In this document: positions 34,075-43,680 of the stretch, piece after piece | How positions within the stretch are numbered: position 1 is the stretch's first letter | Layout: the number at the start of each line of letters is the position of its first letter | NCBI RefSeq assembly: GCF_004342685.1 | Contig: NZ_SMBZ01000013.1 | Span: 1-64,000, forward strand | Direction of reading: 5' to 3' | Length of the DNA stretch: 64,000 nt | Source of the DNA: Sphingobacterium alimentarium | Lineage (GTDB): Bacteria; Bacteroidota; Bacteroidia; Sphingobacteriales; Sphingobacteriaceae | Notes under the pieces: model-generated | Databases searched by the model: none | Told to the model about the DNA's origin: nothing | Seen by the model: only the letters and a program-made list of their open reading frames with translations | Made by a program: the position numbers and the translations under genes

Positions 34075-35163
34075 ATGCGTAATAAAATATTTTTAATTGT
34101 CGGTGTTTTACTGGTCGTTGGGCTGGTATGGTTCAAACTTTCAAGCAACCAAAAAAAGGTGGATAAAGAGATTCGTGCAGAACAGGAAGCAGTTCCGTTC
34201 GCAATAGAAGCTATTGCTGTTACCGAAGAGCAGTTTGACGATTCTTTTTCTTATCCCGGACAACTGGAAACCACAGGGATGGTAAATTTAGTTGCGGAAA
34301 CGGATGGTAAGGTTGTAAAACTAAACATCCAGAACGGTAGTAAGGTCAGTAAAGGTCAGGTCATCGCTGTCCTTGAAAACCCAATGAAACAGCCATCCCA
34401 TCAGATACACCAGATCGAGTACGAAAAAGCAAAGGTAGACTATCAGCGGTATGCCGAATTACATAAACAGAACAATGCGACAGGCGTAGAACTGGAAACT
34501 GCCCGACACGCCTTGAACATGGCAGAAAAGCAACTGAAAATCTCCCAGTCTGAACTTAGCCGTACAACGGTCATTGCTCCGATCAGTGGCGTTATTGCTA
34601 CCAAATCCGCAAGTGTAGGTGACTACCTGTCACCCGGAAGCCCTGTCGCTGTTATTATTCCTTTAAACCAGCTTGAAGTACGTTTTCAGGTTCCCGAAAA
34701 GGAAATTTCCAAGATCAAACAGGGCAAACCAGTTCGTTTTACCGTAGACGCCTATCCGACACACCATTTTGAGGGTGTGGTTTCAGCGATCATTCCCAAC
34801 GCTAATCAGGCGAAAACATTTCCTGTACTTGCCAAGGTGAACAACAACCAGCACGGCATCACATTGATGGGCGGAATGACGGTGAATGTGGATATGGACG
34901 CATCGGAAAAAATTTCTACACTGGTTATCCCACGCACGGCGGTAAGAGGTGATTTCAATGCCCCTTATGTCTGGTTGGTCGGTGAAGGCAAAAAAGCCGT
35001 TCGCCGTCCGTTCCAAAAAGGCAGGGAACTGGAAGATTATATCGAAGTCATATCCGGTCTGAAGCCCGGTGATATCGTGGTGACCAAAGGACAGTCCAAT
35101 ATTACCGAAGGAATAGACCTTACATCGGTAAAGATTACTGAAAGCAAAGCAGATATCAACTAA
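34075..35163 (+). CDS. RND efflux periplasmic adaptor subunit
   Basis: The ATG at 34075 gives MRNKIFLIVG; a GTG six bases earlier is less likely. The 362-aa protein has an N-terminal anchor helix (about 4-22), a barrel-sandwich lipoyl-like hybrid (LVAETDGKVVKLNIQNGSKV), a coiled-coil hairpin (about 105-165), the second lipoyl half (TVIAPISGVIATKSASVGDY) and a beta-barrel domain. It links the inner-membrane pump to the channel domain. It is followed 14 bp later by the pump gene. Confidence 0.93.
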   Translation: MRNKIFLIVGVLLVVGLVWFKLSSNQKKVDKEIRAEQEAVPFAIEAIAVTEEQFDDSFSYPGQLETTGMVNLVAETDGKVVKLNIQNGSKVSKGQVIAVLENPMKQPSHQIHQIEYEKAKVDYQRYAELHKQNNATGVELETARHALNMAEKQLKISQSELSRTTVIAPISGVIATKSASVGDYLSPGSPVAVIIPLNQLEVRFQVPEKEISKIKQGKPVRFTVDAYPTHHFEGVVSAIIPNANQAKTFPVLAKVNNNQHGITLMGGMTVNVDMDASEKISTLVIPRTAVRGDFNAPYVWLVGEGKKAVRRPFQKGRELEDYIEVISGLKPGDIVVTKGQSNITEGIDLTSVKITESKADIN

Positions 35164-35177
35164 TAAACCCAAAAGAA

Positions 35178-38100
35178 ATGAAGTTAACAGAACTGGCGAT
35201 CAAACGCCCCATATTATTTATTGTCTTTTACCTGATCATAGCAGGTCTGGGTATATTGGGATATAGCAAACTCCGCTATGAACTATTGCCCGAACTGGCA
35301 ACCCCCATCGTTACGGTAACAGCCGTATATCCGGGAGGAGCACCGAGTGAAATAGAAAACACGGTATCCAAAAAATTGGAAGACGCCATATCCGGCGTAA
35401 ACAAGATAAAAAGGGTCAGCACTTATTCTGCCGAAAACTCTGCGGTCGTATCCATTGAGTTTGTTGCCGATGCTGATCCCGAAAAAGCGATTCAGGATGT
35501 ACAGCGGGCGATAAACAAAGTACTCCCTGAACTCCCTGCTGCCGTAAAATCACCCACTATTGAAAGTTACAGTATCAACGATGAGCCTGTACTAAGAATA
35601 GGAACTACTGCGAATATTCCTGAAGCACAGTTGTACGAGATGCTGGATAAGCAGATCAGACAGGGTATTTCACAGATCAACAATGTAGGGCGTGTTACGC
35701 TTCTTGGTGGTTCTCCAAGGGAAGTTAAAGTTGCCGCAGACCTTGAAAAGCTGAGGGCCTATGGCATTGGCATGGATGAGCTTGCACAGGCTATCCAAAG
35801 CAGTAATGTCGAGATACCCATTGGTGCGGTAAAATCAAAAGACGGCGAATTTGACGTGCGTACCACAGGTAAAGCAACGGACTTCGAGCAACTTCGTATG
35901 CAACCCGTACGTGTCCAGCCGGATGGCAGTACCATATTCGTAAAAGATGTCGCCAATATAACAGAAGGACAAAAGGAGGCTACGGTCATGAACCGTGTAA
36001 ACGGCAAGAACTCCATCGCCCTGCTGGTCAACAAGCAGACCGGGGCAAATGCCGTGGAAGCCGCAAAACTGGTACGGGAACATCTGACAGAACTGGAATC
36101 CCTGCACAGCAACATCGGGCTTAAGTTTTCTGTTATTTCCGATTCATCGGAATTTACACTCAAAGCGGCTAATTCCGTGTACTTTGATTTCTTTTTGGCG
36201 GTATTGCTCGTGGCACTTGTTATGCTGGTGTTCCTGCACAGTCTGCGAAATGCAATCACCGTACTGATCGCTATTCCAACCTCCCTGTTGGTTGCTTTCA
36301 TCATGATGTTCGCTATGGATTACTCCCTGAACCTGATGACGCTTCTCGCTATGTCTCTTGTGATCGGGATTCTGGTGGACGACTCCATTGTGGTGCTGGA
36401 AAATATCTACCGTCACATGGAAATGGGATCTGAAAGAGTGAAAGCATCCCTTGACGGTCGTACAGAGATTGGTTTTGCTGCGATGTCCATTACACTGGTG
36501 GACGTAGTGGTATTCCTGCCCCTTGCTTTTGTGCCGGGGCTTGTAGGTAGCCTTGTTAAAGAATTCGCTTTAGTCATCGTGGTTTCCACACTGTCCAGCT
36601 TAATGGTGTCTTTCACTTTGACACCGATGATATCGTCACGTTTTGCGAAACTTACCCATCTGGACGGAAAGACTATCTTCTCCCGTTTTGCGATGTTCTT
36701 TGAGAAACAGATTGCGAAGCTGACCGATCTTTACGAAAGGATACTGGCATGGTCACTTGTTAATAAATGGAAAACTGTCGGTATTTCCGCTGCTTTCCTG
36801 ATCGCTTCACTAAGCCTGCTGTTCACAGGGCATGTAGGTAGCGAGTTTGTTCCCGCTACGGATAAGGGTGAGCTTTCGCTGATGGTCACAGCCCCTCCGG
36901 GTACACGTATCCAGGAAATGGATCGCATTGTCAAATCTATTGAACAGAGAGTGAATGAAGTGCCGGAAGTTACTAATCAGTTTACGCTTGTCGGTTATCA
37001 AAGTGATGGCTCAGGGGAGAACCGTGGCGGTAACGTGGCAAGTATAAACATATCGCTCGTTGAAGCTAAAGACAGAAGTAAATCCATTTCAGAAATAGGA
37101 CGGGAACTTAAAAAAATCGCCTTGCTGGAAGCGGGTGTGAAAGTCGATGTTTCCACTGTAGGTCTCTTCGGAACCAATGCCGCTCCGATACAGCTACTGT
37201 TGCACGGAGAGAACAGAGATACTGTATTTGCAACCGCAAGACGACTTTTGGAAGATATCAGGAAAGTGGACGGTATCGTTGCTCCAAAGCTCTCTGTAGA
37301 GGATGAGAAACCGTCGTTACAGGTAAATATAGACCGTAAAAAACTCGGTGACCTCGGTCTGACCGTAGAGGGGATCAGTACGGCACTGCGTATAGCCGTG
37401 AACGGTTACGAAGATATGAAATATACAAAGGACGGTACAGAGATCGATATGCGTATCTCCCTGCGTGAACAGGACAAAGCGACCACAAGCAATATTGAAA
37501 ATTTCCCGTTCGTTAACGCTCAGGGTCAGATGATATACCTCAAACAGTTTGCGGATGTCCGTTTAGCCACCGCACCATCTATGCTCGAAAGAAGAAATAA
37601 ACAGTCCGCAGTGATGCTGATGGCAAAGGTAACCGGCAGACCTACCGGAGATATCGGCGAGGACATCAAGGCTATCGTAGCTAAAAATCCGCTACCTGCA
37701 TCCGTTACGCTTCGTTATGAGGGCGACCTCGATTTGCAGGATGATGCTTTCGGAAGCCTTGCCGTGGCACTGGTTATGTCACTCTGCCTGATCTACCTGA
37801 TCATGGTCGCATTGTATAACAACTGGGCATACCCGTTTGTCGTATTGTTCTCCATTCCGGTAGGTGTCGGAGGTTCCGTGGTCGCTTTAGCTTTAGCTGG
37901 AAATTCACTGAATATCTTTTCCATATTCGGATTGATCATGATGATGGGGCTTGTGGCGAAGAATGCCATCTTGTTGGTCGACAGGGCAAACGAACGACTT
38001 GCCGAGGGAGATTCTCTCAGAGCGGCACTTTTGGATGCCGGACGTACAAGGTTGAGACCGATCCTGATGACCACGCTGGCAATGGTAATTGGCATGCTAC

Positions 38101-39641
38101 CACTGGCATTGTCAAAAGGGGCATCTTCGGAAATGATCAGCAGTCTGGCATGGGTACTTATAGGCGGGCTTACCAGTTCGATGTTCCTGACCTTGCTATT
38201 GGTTCCTGTCGTTCATTATGGTATTACCCGTTTGATGGAACGATCAAAACAACGCAAGGCACTCAAAGTAAACAAGTCCGGTATAGCGACTGTTCTGCTA
38301 CTGATAGGTGGACTGCAACTGTCCGCACAGACCCAGCCGATTCCCGCTGATTCCGTGTACAGGCTGACCGTGGAGCAAGCGGTCGGGCTTGGGCTTCAAA
38401 ACAACAGAATGGTCAAGGCAGGAGAACTTTCGACCTTGAAATCACAGTATGCGACAAAGGAAATCGAGGCAAACCGCTATCCGCAGATCAACGCATCGAC
38501 CACCTACATACGTAACATCAAGCCGACCGTTTTCTTTTTCCCCGGTATCGGTGTTTCACCAACGGGAGATTTGACGATTGACAATTCAAGAATGATGCCT
38601 GTAAACGGATCGGCAAAGAATCATTTCAGCGGTTTGGTGGATTTACAGTTACCGATATTTAATCCCCAGCTTCGTGAAGGAATCCGGTTGTCCAAACTGA
38701 ACACAGCGTTATCGGAAGCGGAGCGGGAAATGACCAAATGGGAACTGGCTGATGAGATACGCAGGGCTTATTATAATATCCGCTTAGCGATCCTTAACAG
38801 GGAACTTGTCCATAAGGCAATAGAACGGGCAGAACAGACCATGCACGATACCCGTGTCCTTTATAAAAATGATCTGGCACTTGTATCGGATACCTTGAAT
38901 GTGTATATCAATGTGCAGAATCAGAAACCGAACCTCTACATGGCAGAAAATCAGATTGTACAGGCGACGGATTACCTGAAAGAGCTTATAGGACTGCCTT
39001 TTGAGAGTACGGTTTTGTTGCAGGAAAGCATTTCTGAAGAAACCCTTACAAGCCTGTTGTTTACAGAGCAGAACGGCTCTCCTGTTTTTGAAGGCAGACC
39101 TGACATCAGGCAGAATATATCACAACAGGCTCTGGCTAAAAAACAGATTGATCTGGATAAAAGCCGTAGGCTTCCCACACTGGATTTTATCAGCCAGTAC
39201 CAGATTCAGGCTCAACATGACCATTTCAGGTTGAACCAATATACCTGGCCGAACAGTTTCTATGTGGGGCTACAGCTCAACATTCCTATATTCAGCGGTT
39301 TCAGGAACGATCACAAGGCAAAGCAGTCCACTATTGCATTGCAGGAACTGAAAATAGCAGGCGAACAGCTTAACAGTAAGGCACTGTTGGAATACCGTAA
39401 AGCTCAGGGAGACCTGCAAGAAGCCATGTCACGGATCAACGTTGCAAAAGATATTGTACAGGCATCAGAAAAGAGCCTGGAACTGATAGATGCCCGTTAC
39501 CGAAAGGGAGTTGGACGTTATCAGGACGTACTTGATGGTCAGTTCAGTCTGATACAGGCAAATAACAGCTACAATAAGGCAGTATATGATGCTTTCATTG
39601 CTTCGGCTGCACTGAAAAAAGCAATCGGCACTATACAATAG
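35178..39641 (+). CDS. RND efflux permease fused to TolC-like outer-membrane factor
   Basis: The 1,487-aa product joins two proteins. Residues about 1-1030 form a full HAE/AcrB-type permease with twelve membrane helices and the proton-relay pair in IGILVDDSIVVLEN (Asp400-Asp401). Residues about 1052-1487 form an outer-membrane efflux protein with the two-fold repeat of long helices (YRLTVEQAVGLGLQNN at its start). Between them lies a hydrophobic segment ending LQLSA-Q, which looks like an intact signal peptide with cleavage after Ala1050. The pump's C-terminus is cytoplasmic, so this segment could export the channel half, perhaps with cleavage. Substrate is unknown. Confidence 0.92.
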   Translation: MKLTELAIKRPILFIVFYLIIAGLGILGYSKLRYELLPELATPIVTVTAVYPGGAPSEIENTVSKKLEDAISGVNKIKRVSTYSAENSAVVSIEFVADADPEKAIQDVQRAINKVLPELPAAVKSPTIESYSINDEPVLRIGTTANIPEAQLYEMLDKQIRQGISQINNVGRVTLLGGSPREVKVAADLEKLRAYGIGMDELAQAIQSSNVEIPIGAVKSKDGEFDVRTTGKATDFEQLRMQPVRVQPDGSTIFVKDVANITEGQKEATVMNRVNGKNSIALLVNKQTGANAVEAAKLVREHLTELESLHSNIGLKFSVISDSSEFTLKAANSVYFDFFLAVLLVALVMLVFLHSLRNAITVLIAIPTSLLVAFIMMFAMDYSLNLMTLLAMSLVIGILVDDSIVVLENIYRHMEMGSERVKASLDGRTEIGFAAMSITLVDVVVFLPLAFVPGLVGSLVKEFALVIVVSTLSSLMVSFTLTPMISSRFAKLTHLDGKTIFSRFAMFFEKQIAKLTDLYERILAWSLVNKWKTVGISAAFLIASLSLLFTGHVGSEFVPATDKGELSLMVTAPPGTRIQEMDRIVKSIEQRVNEVPEVTNQFTLVGYQSDGSGENRGGNVASINISLVEAKDRSKSISEIGRELKKIALLEAGVKVDVSTVGLFGTNAAPIQLLLHGENRDTVFATARRLLEDIRKVDGIVAPKLSVEDEKPSLQVNIDRKKLGDLGLTVEGISTALRIAVNGYEDMKYTKDGTEIDMRISLREQDKATTSNIENFPFVNAQGQMIYLKQFADVRLATAPSMLERRNKQSAVMLMAKVTGRPTGDIGEDIKAIVAKNPLPASVTLRYEGDLDLQDDAFGSLAVALVMSLCLIYLIMVALYNNWAYPFVVLFSIPVGVGGSVVALALAGNSLNIFSIFGLIMMMGLVAKNAILLVDRANERLAEGDSLRAALLDAGRTRLRPILMTTLAMVIGMLPLALSKGASSEMISSLAWVLIGGLTSSMFLTLLLVPVVHYGITRLMERSKQRKALKVNKSGIATVLLLIGGLQLSAQTQPIPADSVYRLTVEQAVGLGLQNNRMVKAGELSTLKSQYATKEIEANRYPQINASTTYIRNIKPTVFFFPGIGVSPTGDLTIDNSRMMPVNGSAKNHFSGLVDLQLPIFNPQLREGIRLSKLNTALSEAEREMTKWELADEIRRAYYNIRLAILNRELVHKAIERAEQTMHDTRVLYKNDLALVSDTLNVYINVQNQKPNLYMAENQIVQATDYLKELIGLPFESTVLLQESISEETLTSLLFTEQNGSPVFEGRPDIRQNISQQALAKKQIDLDKSRRLPTLDFISQYQIQAQHDHFRLNQYTWPNSFYVGLQLNIPIFSGFRNDHKAKQSTIALQELKIAGEQLNSKALLEYRKAQGDLQEAMSRINVAKDIVQASEKSLELIDARYRKGVGRYQDVLDGQFSLIQANNSYNKAVYDAFIASAALKKAIGTIQ

Positions 39642-39684
39642 AACCGGACTCATTAATACGATAAAAAACGATAACATTTAAAAT

Positions 39685-40194
39685 ATGACAAAAAGAATCG
39701 TAATGCTGTTAACACTTGCAGGGCTGGCTTTTACGGCGTGTCAAAACAATAAGAAACCGGACAACGAGAATGCTTTGAAAGATGCTGTAAATACAACGGA
39801 CACGGTGTTAAATACAGCAGACATTGCTTTCACATTAGCTAAAAACTATTTTGTAAATAATACAGTAACAAAACTGGAGCATCCCAGAATTGAAACACAG
39901 GAACAGTTTAATGAAATTTTTGGAATGGCGGCTCACATGGGAAATGATGGAAAGCCTACCGTTATTGATTTTTCCAAACAAAATGTATTGGCGGTTGTGC
40001 TTCCGGAAACGGACAGGGAGACGAAAATATACCCTGTAAGTTTACAGAGAGATGAAAACGGCGAAATCCTGCTGACCTATGGGGTAAAGGTGGGCGAAAA
40101 ACAGACCCATACAACAAGACCGAATCTTGCGGTGATTATTGCCAAGTCGGAAAAGGGAAACGTCCGTTTAAATGAAATAAAACTCTTGAAATAA
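39685..40194 (+). CDS. predicted lipoprotein of the efflux operon
   Basis: This 169-aa protein has a lipoprotein signal (MTKRIVMLLTLAGLAFTAC, Cys19), a polar linker (about 20-50) and a compact beta-rich domain (NVLAVVLPETDRETKIYPVS, LAVIIAKSEKGNVRLNEIKLL). I do not recognise the family. It lies 43 bp after the pump-channel gene and 22 bp before the DUF2147 gene, so it belongs to the same operon and probably acts in the periplasm. Confidence 0.7.
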   Translation: MTKRIVMLLTLAGLAFTACQNNKKPDNENALKDAVNTTDTVLNTADIAFTLAKNYFVNNTVTKLEHPRIETQEQFNEIFGMAAHMGNDGKPTVIDFSKQNVLAVVLPETDRETKIYPVSLQRDENGEILLTYGVKVGEKQTHTTRPNLAVIIAKSEKGNVRLNEIKLLK

Positions 40195-40216
40195 TTTATA
40201 ACAAAAATAATAAAAC

Positions 40217-40627
40217 ATGAAAAATCTATTTTTAAGTTTTGCACTGCTGCTTATAGCATCGTTCACCTATGCACAGGAAATAAAAGGAAAATGGCTGACA
40301 GACGACGGTGAAGCCATTGTAGAAATTTATCAGTCGGGAGACAAGTTCAATGGTAAGATCGTATGGCTGAAAGATGCCAATGATGCACAGGGCAAACCAT
40401 TGACCGATCAGGAAAACCCGGACAAGTCCAAACGTAGCAAACCTCTTATCGGACTGCTTATGTTAACGGACTTTAAGCAGAACAACGGAAAATGGGAAGG
40501 TGGCAAAATCTATGATCCATCGGAAGGAAAGACCTATAAATGTACCATGTGGCTTGAAAATGGCAAGCTAAAGGTGCGGGGCTATGTCGGCATGTTCTAC
40601 CAGACACAAACGTGGACACGAAAATAG
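40217..40627 (+). CDS. DUF2147 family secreted protein
   Basis: This 136-aa protein has a signal peptide (NLFLSFALLLIASFTYAQ) and the DUF2147 body: IKGKWLTDDGEAIVEIYQSG, a DP(S)EGKTYKCTM strand and the ending GYVGMFYQTQTWTR. It is a small periplasmic beta-barrel-like domain often linked to membrane-stress operons in Bacteroidota. Its biochemical role is unknown. Confidence 0.88.
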   Translation: MKNLFLSFALLLIASFTYAQEIKGKWLTDDGEAIVEIYQSGDKFNGKIVWLKDANDAQGKPLTDQENPDKSKRSKPLIGLLMLTDFKQNNGKWEGGKIYDPSEGKTYKCTMWLENGKLKVRGYVGMFYQTQTWTRK

Positions 40628-40694
40628 CAGGTGAATGTTAATTGCTAATGCATATCACGGTCAGCTCAACGATAATGTTTAAATTCGTACTGTT

Positions 40695-41720
40695 ATGACA
40701 TTTCAAAAAAAGGGATTTAAGTTTATCGGTTACTTTATCATCGGAGTAGTGTTCTATGGAATGCTGCTCCTGATAAACCCGTGGGATTATCCGCTCACAA
40801 AAGAGTTCGTGCTCGAAGTGCTCCGTGATCTGGCGGTGACTTTCATCGGTGTGTTGACCATAATGGAAAGCAGTTTTTGGGTCAGCAAAAAGCTGGATAA
40901 ACATTTCCCGTGGCGTTCTGCACTTACCAAAAGGATTTTTATTCAGATCGGTATATTGATGGTTATCGTCAGTTCCGTACTGTTTCTTTCACGGCTGTTG
41001 ATCCCCGATGCATACTATGATGAAACAACGGTTCGGCAGGTATTTGTAACCGGAACAGTTATGTGCATACTTTTTTCTGCGGTATTTACGGCTGCTTCGT
41101 TCTTCATCCAATGGAATACGGCGACGGTCACGCTGGCGAAGTATGAAGAAAAAGTGGCTAAGGCAGAACTGGAATTTTTGAAAATGCAGATAGATCCTCA
41201 TTTTCTCTTTAATAATTTCAGTACGCTTACTTCCCTGATAGAAGAGGATTCACAGTTGGCGGTTGAATATGTACAGCAACTTTCAAATATCTACAGGCAC
41301 GTACTGAAAGACAAAGAACACCATGTAGTTCCGCTGAAAGAGGAACTGGAATTTATACGTTCTTATCTGTTTCTGTACGAAGCAAGGTATCAGGAAAGTC
41401 TGATGGTGAAAATTGATATACCGGACAGCCTTATGAACAAAGGCATTGCCACGGCAACCATGCAGTTATTGGTTGAAAATGCTATCAAACACAATTCGAT
41501 CAGCAGGCAAAGCCCTTTAAAAATAGAAATACTTGCTGACCAGGACGGTATCGTAATAAAGAACAACATTAACCCTGTGACTACCCAAAGAGCCAGCAAA
41601 GGCATTGGTTTGAAAAATATAACAGAAAGGTATCAGCTTCTCGGAAACGAAGTGGTTTCGATAAAGCACGATGATGATTTCTTTTGGGTGAGGGTTCCAT
41701 TTTTAGAACTTAAGCGATGA
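40695..41720 (+). CDS. LytS/YehU-type sensor histidine kinase
   Basis: This 341-aa protein has four membrane helices in residues about 10-145 and no extracellular domain. The His_kinase (PF06580) box LKMQIDPHFLFNNFSTLTSL holds the phospho-acceptor His, and a short ATPase domain with VENAIKHNS and KGIGLKNITERYQLLG follows. It overlaps the response-regulator gene by 4 bp. It may sense membrane or lipid state, since it sits between efflux and lipid-A genes. Confidence 0.92.
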   Translation: MTFQKKGFKFIGYFIIGVVFYGMLLLINPWDYPLTKEFVLEVLRDLAVTFIGVLTIMESSFWVSKKLDKHFPWRSALTKRIFIQIGILMVIVSSVLFLSRLLIPDAYYDETTVRQVFVTGTVMCILFSAVFTAASFFIQWNTATVTLAKYEEKVAKAELEFLKMQIDPHFLFNNFSTLTSLIEEDSQLAVEYVQQLSNIYRHVLKDKEHHVVPLKEELEFIRSYLFLYEARYQESLMVKIDIPDSLMNKGIATATMQLLVENAIKHNSISRQSPLKIEILADQDGIVIKNNINPVTTQRASKGIGLKNITERYQLLGNEVVSIKHDDDFFWVRVPFLELKR

Positions 41721-42475
41721 TAAAAGCAATAATAATTGAGGATGAACTGTTGACAGCCAACCGACTGAAACGGCTTATTTCAAAGGTTCGGGAAGACATT
41801 GAAATCGTGGCTATATTACACACGGTTAAGGAAACGCTGGAATGGCTCTCCGCTAACGATGAGCCGGATCTGTATTTCATGGACATTCAGTTGTCGGATG
41901 GTCTCAGCTTTGACATTTTTTCCGAATTTGATATTCAGAAGCCCGTCATTTTTACCACGGCTTACGACGAATATGCGATCAAGGCATTCAAAGCAAATGG
42001 CATCGATTATTTGCTAAAACCCGTAGCGATAGAAGATATTAAGCAAAGCCTGATGAGGTATCGTCAGTTGAATCCGGTAACTGCTATCCCCGATCTTCAA
42101 CTTCTCCTTAAAGATATTTCAGCGAACCCAACGAGGTTTAAGAACAATTTTCTGATAGAGTGGAGAGACAGGTTACTGACGATCTCTAAAGATGAGGTCG
42201 CCTATTTTCAGCTCTCCAATAAATTAACGCATCTGGTTACGCTGGATAATAAGCCCCATGTGCTTTCCTCCACGTTAGACTTGCTGGAAAAAGAGGTTGA
42301 CCCTTATACCTTTTTTCGGATAAACCGTCAGTTCATCGTTTCAAGAAAATGTATACGGCAGATACATATTTATTTTGGCAACCGTCTTAAGCTCGTGCTT
42401 TCCCCTCAGCCTGATGAAGATGTCATTGTGAGCAGAGACCGTGTACCTGACTTTAAAGCCTGGCTGGATAGTTGA
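41717..42475 (+). CDS. LytTR-family response regulator
   Basis: This 252-aa protein has a receiver domain (about 1-120) with acidic residues IIEDE, phospho-acceptor Asp in LYFMDIQLSD and KP in YLLKPV. The LytTR DNA-binding domain (about 145-250) carries FLIEWRDRLLTISKDEVAYF and FRINRQFIVSRKCI. It is the cognate partner of the overlapping kinase gene. Likely targets are this efflux/envelope cluster, but no LytTR-type repeat was identified. Confidence 0.93.
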   Translation: MIKAIIIEDELLTANRLKRLISKVREDIEIVAILHTVKETLEWLSANDEPDLYFMDIQLSDGLSFDIFSEFDIQKPVIFTTAYDEYAIKAFKANGIDYLLKPVAIEDIKQSLMRYRQLNPVTAIPDLQLLLKDISANPTRFKNNFLIEWRDRLLTISKDEVAYFQLSNKLTHLVTLDNKPHVLSSTLDLLEKEVDPYTFFRINRQFIVSRKCIRQIHIYFGNRLKLVLSPQPDEDVIVSRDRVPDFKAWLDS

Positions 42476-42510
42476 TCCAGCCCGTCCTATCGTTTTAAAA
42501 AAGAATACAA

Positions 42511-43668
42511 ATGAGATTACTATTTTTCTGGCCGGCATGCCGGCATGAATCCCTATTGCCTTTTTTTATTGCCTTTTTTCCACTGTTCAGCATGGCTCAG
42601 GAAGATTCCCTCCGACAGGCTCCTGCCCGTAATCCGCTGGTCATTGAGTTCGATCTGGAAAACGGTGGAATCCTGAAACAAAAGGAACTGAGGGATATGA
42701 CCTATAAGGATGCCTACTATCAGGGAGCCAACCTGAGGATCGGCTGGAAACAGAACAGTAAGCGGTATGCCTATAATGCACTCTACAATAACCCCATCTA
42801 TGGCGTGGGGATCTATTCGGGTACCTTTAACAACGACATTATAGGAAATCCGTTCGCCGTGTACGGCTTCGTGCAGGTTCCCTTTTCCCCGGAAAGTGAC
42901 CGCAGATGGTCGTTTGACTACCGGATCGCACTGGGTCTGACAGGTAACTTCAAACCCTATGACAAGGTTGACAATCCATTGAACCTGGCAATTGGCTCCC
43001 GGAACAACGTTTTTATCGATTTTGGCCTTCGTGCACAGTACCGCCTCCATGCAAAATGGAAGGCAGGGATCGGCGTGTCGTTCCACCATTTTTCAAACGG
43101 AGCCATGGCACTGCCTAACCGAGGTATCAATCTGGTGCCACTGTCACTTTCGGTCAGCTATCAGCCACATCCGGAAGCTATGATAAGGCACGATGCCCCT
43201 ATCGCACCATTTCCAAAAAAATGGCTGTACCACATCAATCTCGGGACGGGTGTCAAACAGCTCAGTCCCGACTCGGACGACAGCTACCTCAAAGCGACTA
43301 TCGGGATCTATGCCAGCAGGCACGTATCCCACAAATGGCGTCTGGGAGCCGGAGTGGACTTTTATTATTCTGGTTCTGGGAACGATAGCAAAGTGGCGGG
43401 CAGAAAGGCAGGAGCCTTTGGCTCCCAGTTTTCGGGAGGGCCGACCCTGTATATCGTACATATCCTGGATGAACGCCTTGTGCTAAACGGAAATATCGGC
43501 TATTACCTGCACAGGCAGGAGTTCAACGGTGAGGTAAATCCCTTTTTCCTAAGGGCTGGAGCTCGGTATTACGTGTATAAAAATATCAATGCCGGGGTAT
43601 CCATCAAAGCACATATGGGCAAGGCTGATTTTGTCGAATGGACAGTGGGTTATACCATCAATAGATAA
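42511..43668 (+). CDS. acyloxyacyl hydrolase / PagL-like lipid A 3-O-deacylase
   Basis: This 385-aa outer-membrane protein has a signal peptide (ESLLPFFIAFFPLFSMAQ). The PagL-like barrel contains the catalytic stretch GVSFHHFSNGAMALPNRGIN, in which His and Ser are the expected active residues. It is much longer than Pseudomonas PagL (about 150 aa), as is usual in Bacteroidota. Removing an acyl chain from lipid A would change the outer surface. It follows the LytTR pair by 35 bp and may be under its control. Confidence 0.8.
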   Translation: MRLLFFWPACRHESLLPFFIAFFPLFSMAQEDSLRQAPARNPLVIEFDLENGGILKQKELRDMTYKDAYYQGANLRIGWKQNSKRYAYNALYNNPIYGVGIYSGTFNNDIIGNPFAVYGFVQVPFSPESDRRWSFDYRIALGLTGNFKPYDKVDNPLNLAIGSRNNVFIDFGLRAQYRLHAKWKAGIGVSFHHFSNGAMALPNRGINLVPLSLSVSYQPHPEAMIRHDAPIAPFPKKWLYHINLGTGVKQLSPDSDDSYLKATIGIYASRHVSHKWRLGAGVDFYYSGSGNDSKVAGRKAGAFGSQFSGGPTLYIVHILDERLVLNGNIGYYLHRQEFNGEVNPFFLRAGARYYVYKNINAGVSIKAHMGKADFVEWTVGYTINR

Positions 43669-43680
43669 TTTCATAAAATC

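Noticed and set aside
35759-36304. 181-aa minus-strand frame opposite the RND pump
   Set aside because: It is a shadow frame of a conserved permease; its composition is Ser/Thr/Cys-rich without any domain.
42531-42544. Perfect palindrome GCCGGCATGCCGGC near the PagL-like start
   Set aside because: It lies inside the signal-peptide codons. A single copy without partners is not enough to claim an operator, and the ATG within the palindrome area is out of frame.
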